Program-made: the position numbers and the translations under genes
Notes under the pieces: generated by a model
Seen by the model: the letters and a program-made list of their open reading frames with translations, nothing else
Told to the model about the DNA's origin: nothing
Database searches by the model: none
NCBI RefSeq assembly: GCF_037392515.1
Contig: NC_090287.1
Location: 10,399,501-10,463,500 of the forward strand
DNA: 64,000 nucleotides
Direction of reading: 5' to 3'
From: Haliotis asinina
Taxonomy: Eukaryota; Mollusca; Gastropoda; Lepetellida; Haliotidae
Part shown: one piece after another, positions 63,057-64,000 of the stretch
How the letters are laid out: every line of letters begins with the position of its first letter
Numbering within the stretch: the stretch's first letter is position 1

Positions 63057-64000
63057 GTATGTGAACTTTGTTGATACTTTGTCAAGTGAGACTGAAAAAG
63101 GTGAAGGAAATAGGAGCATGTTATAGGACTGATGTAATTGTCGATTTCGTGAATTAGGTTTACGTGTTATTTAACTGCTAGTGTGTAATTATAATTAATT
63201 AACACGATTCTTGGTTTATGGGCAGAGGCATATCAATACTGTCATTACTGGGTAAGATTGATGTCTCCCAGTCTGTGCCGTCATGATAGTTCAGCTAGCT
63301 GAACTACCGTCATGATTACGTGGTACCTACGTTTCCGTGGTATTTTCTAATGTGCCACTCACCAAATTGCGCCATCTATCGATTTTTGCATTCATCGGTA
63401 GGTCATCACGATTGTGAGCGAAAAATGTACAGACTTTAAAGGGGCACTGATGTGCAGCCAATGATGTTTCTCGCCAACAGTCTAATTACGAAATCAAACT
63501 GCAAATTGGTCAGCGCCCGCTCCTTCGACCGTGACGGACAAAGGAACTGGGCTCCTGTCCATATTAGCAGAATTTCTTCACCCAAAAGAGTCAGGAGGCC
63601 GGATGCCCATCATATGCCATTATTTAAAAATATCCATGGTATTCCTTGTCTGATCGTAACAAAATATCCCAGCAGTGTAGTTTGTTTCGGATGCTTGGAT
63701 GGTATAGTTACTCAATTTGATCCTATTTCTGTGTTTTTAACCTCGATATTTAATCATGTTACATGAAAATATGATGTCTACAGGCACGTAGCAAGCCATT
63801 TGTTTTCCTCCGGAAGATTGCAAAGCTTTATATTTAAGTAATTTTGAGTGTTGGTTCAGTTGTGATAGCAAATATCATACGTAAAAATTTGGTAGCTATG
63901 GTAGCTACAATGGTTTATTATTTATGATAATAAAAAACACACAGTTGATTTATTTGAATTTGTAAACAATAAACGATTACTTTGCCTTCGGTAGAGAAAT
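63057..64000. other. Presumed intron, nothing recognised
   Basis: A 104-codon plus-strand frame at 63452-63766 has no family features or splice support. Confidence 0.3.

Noticed and set aside
63452-63766. 104-codon plus-strand frame near the right edge
   Set aside because: No family features and it lies in the presumed first intron of the gene starting at 63003.

Overview
The window is animal nuclear DNA, most likely from a marine gastropod close to abalone (Haliotis). The evidence is spliced genes with GT/AG introns, AT-rich introns, many tRNA-derived SINEs of the kind common in abalone genomes (tails reading cactcactca, cores reading gggtacaatgtgtgaagccc), mollusc-type LINE, DIRS and Tc1/mariner remnants, and long microsatellites. 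The species call is inference; the gene calls rest on reading frames and splice phases.

Three genes can be reconstructed and a fourth begins at the right edge. (1) 635-8931 (+): the last ten coding exons of glycogen phosphorylase, from the residue matching Ala364 of the muscle enzyme to the stop codon, followed by a 3' UTR of about 1.7 kb. (2) 17850-25766 (-): a complete four-exon gene for a 300-residue protein I do not recognise: coiled coil, Gly/Tyr-rich linker, acidic linker and a small alpha/beta-like C-terminal domain. (3) 53601-62596 (-): a complete seven-exon DRAP1 (NC2-alpha) gene, a histone-fold transcriptional co-repressor of 242 residues. (4) 63003-63056 (+): a probable first coding exon of an unnamed gene, head to head with DRAP1 across about 400 bp carrying ETS-like and NRF1-like sites.

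Between the genes: 10.6-17.8 kb holds SINEs, three Tc1/mariner-type MITEs and a 30-bp minisatellite. Intron 3 of the unknown gene (18.1-23.4 kb) is a nest of mobile DNA: a fold-back with hammerhead-like sequence, a pogo-like transposon with TA target duplications, a fossil DIRS-like element with inverted ends, and a SINE. From 25.8 to 53.6 kb no gene can be supported. That stretch holds a reverse-transcriptase fragment, a LINE inserted in a minisatellite, recent tandem duplications, (GA)n and (CA)63 tracts, and a homogeneous array of seventeen 102-bp units, each made of three 34-bp monomers. DRAP1's introns carry a LINE remnant, SINEs, a MITE with long inverted ends and tandem copies of the exon 6 splice-donor segment.

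The genes show no common pathway. The observations most worth checking are the unrecognised coiled-coil protein with its orphan C-terminal domain, the hammerhead-ribozyme-like cores in two glycogen phosphorylase introns and in the 19.2-kb fold-back, the higher-order repeat array, and the duplicated splice-donor cassettes in DRAP1.
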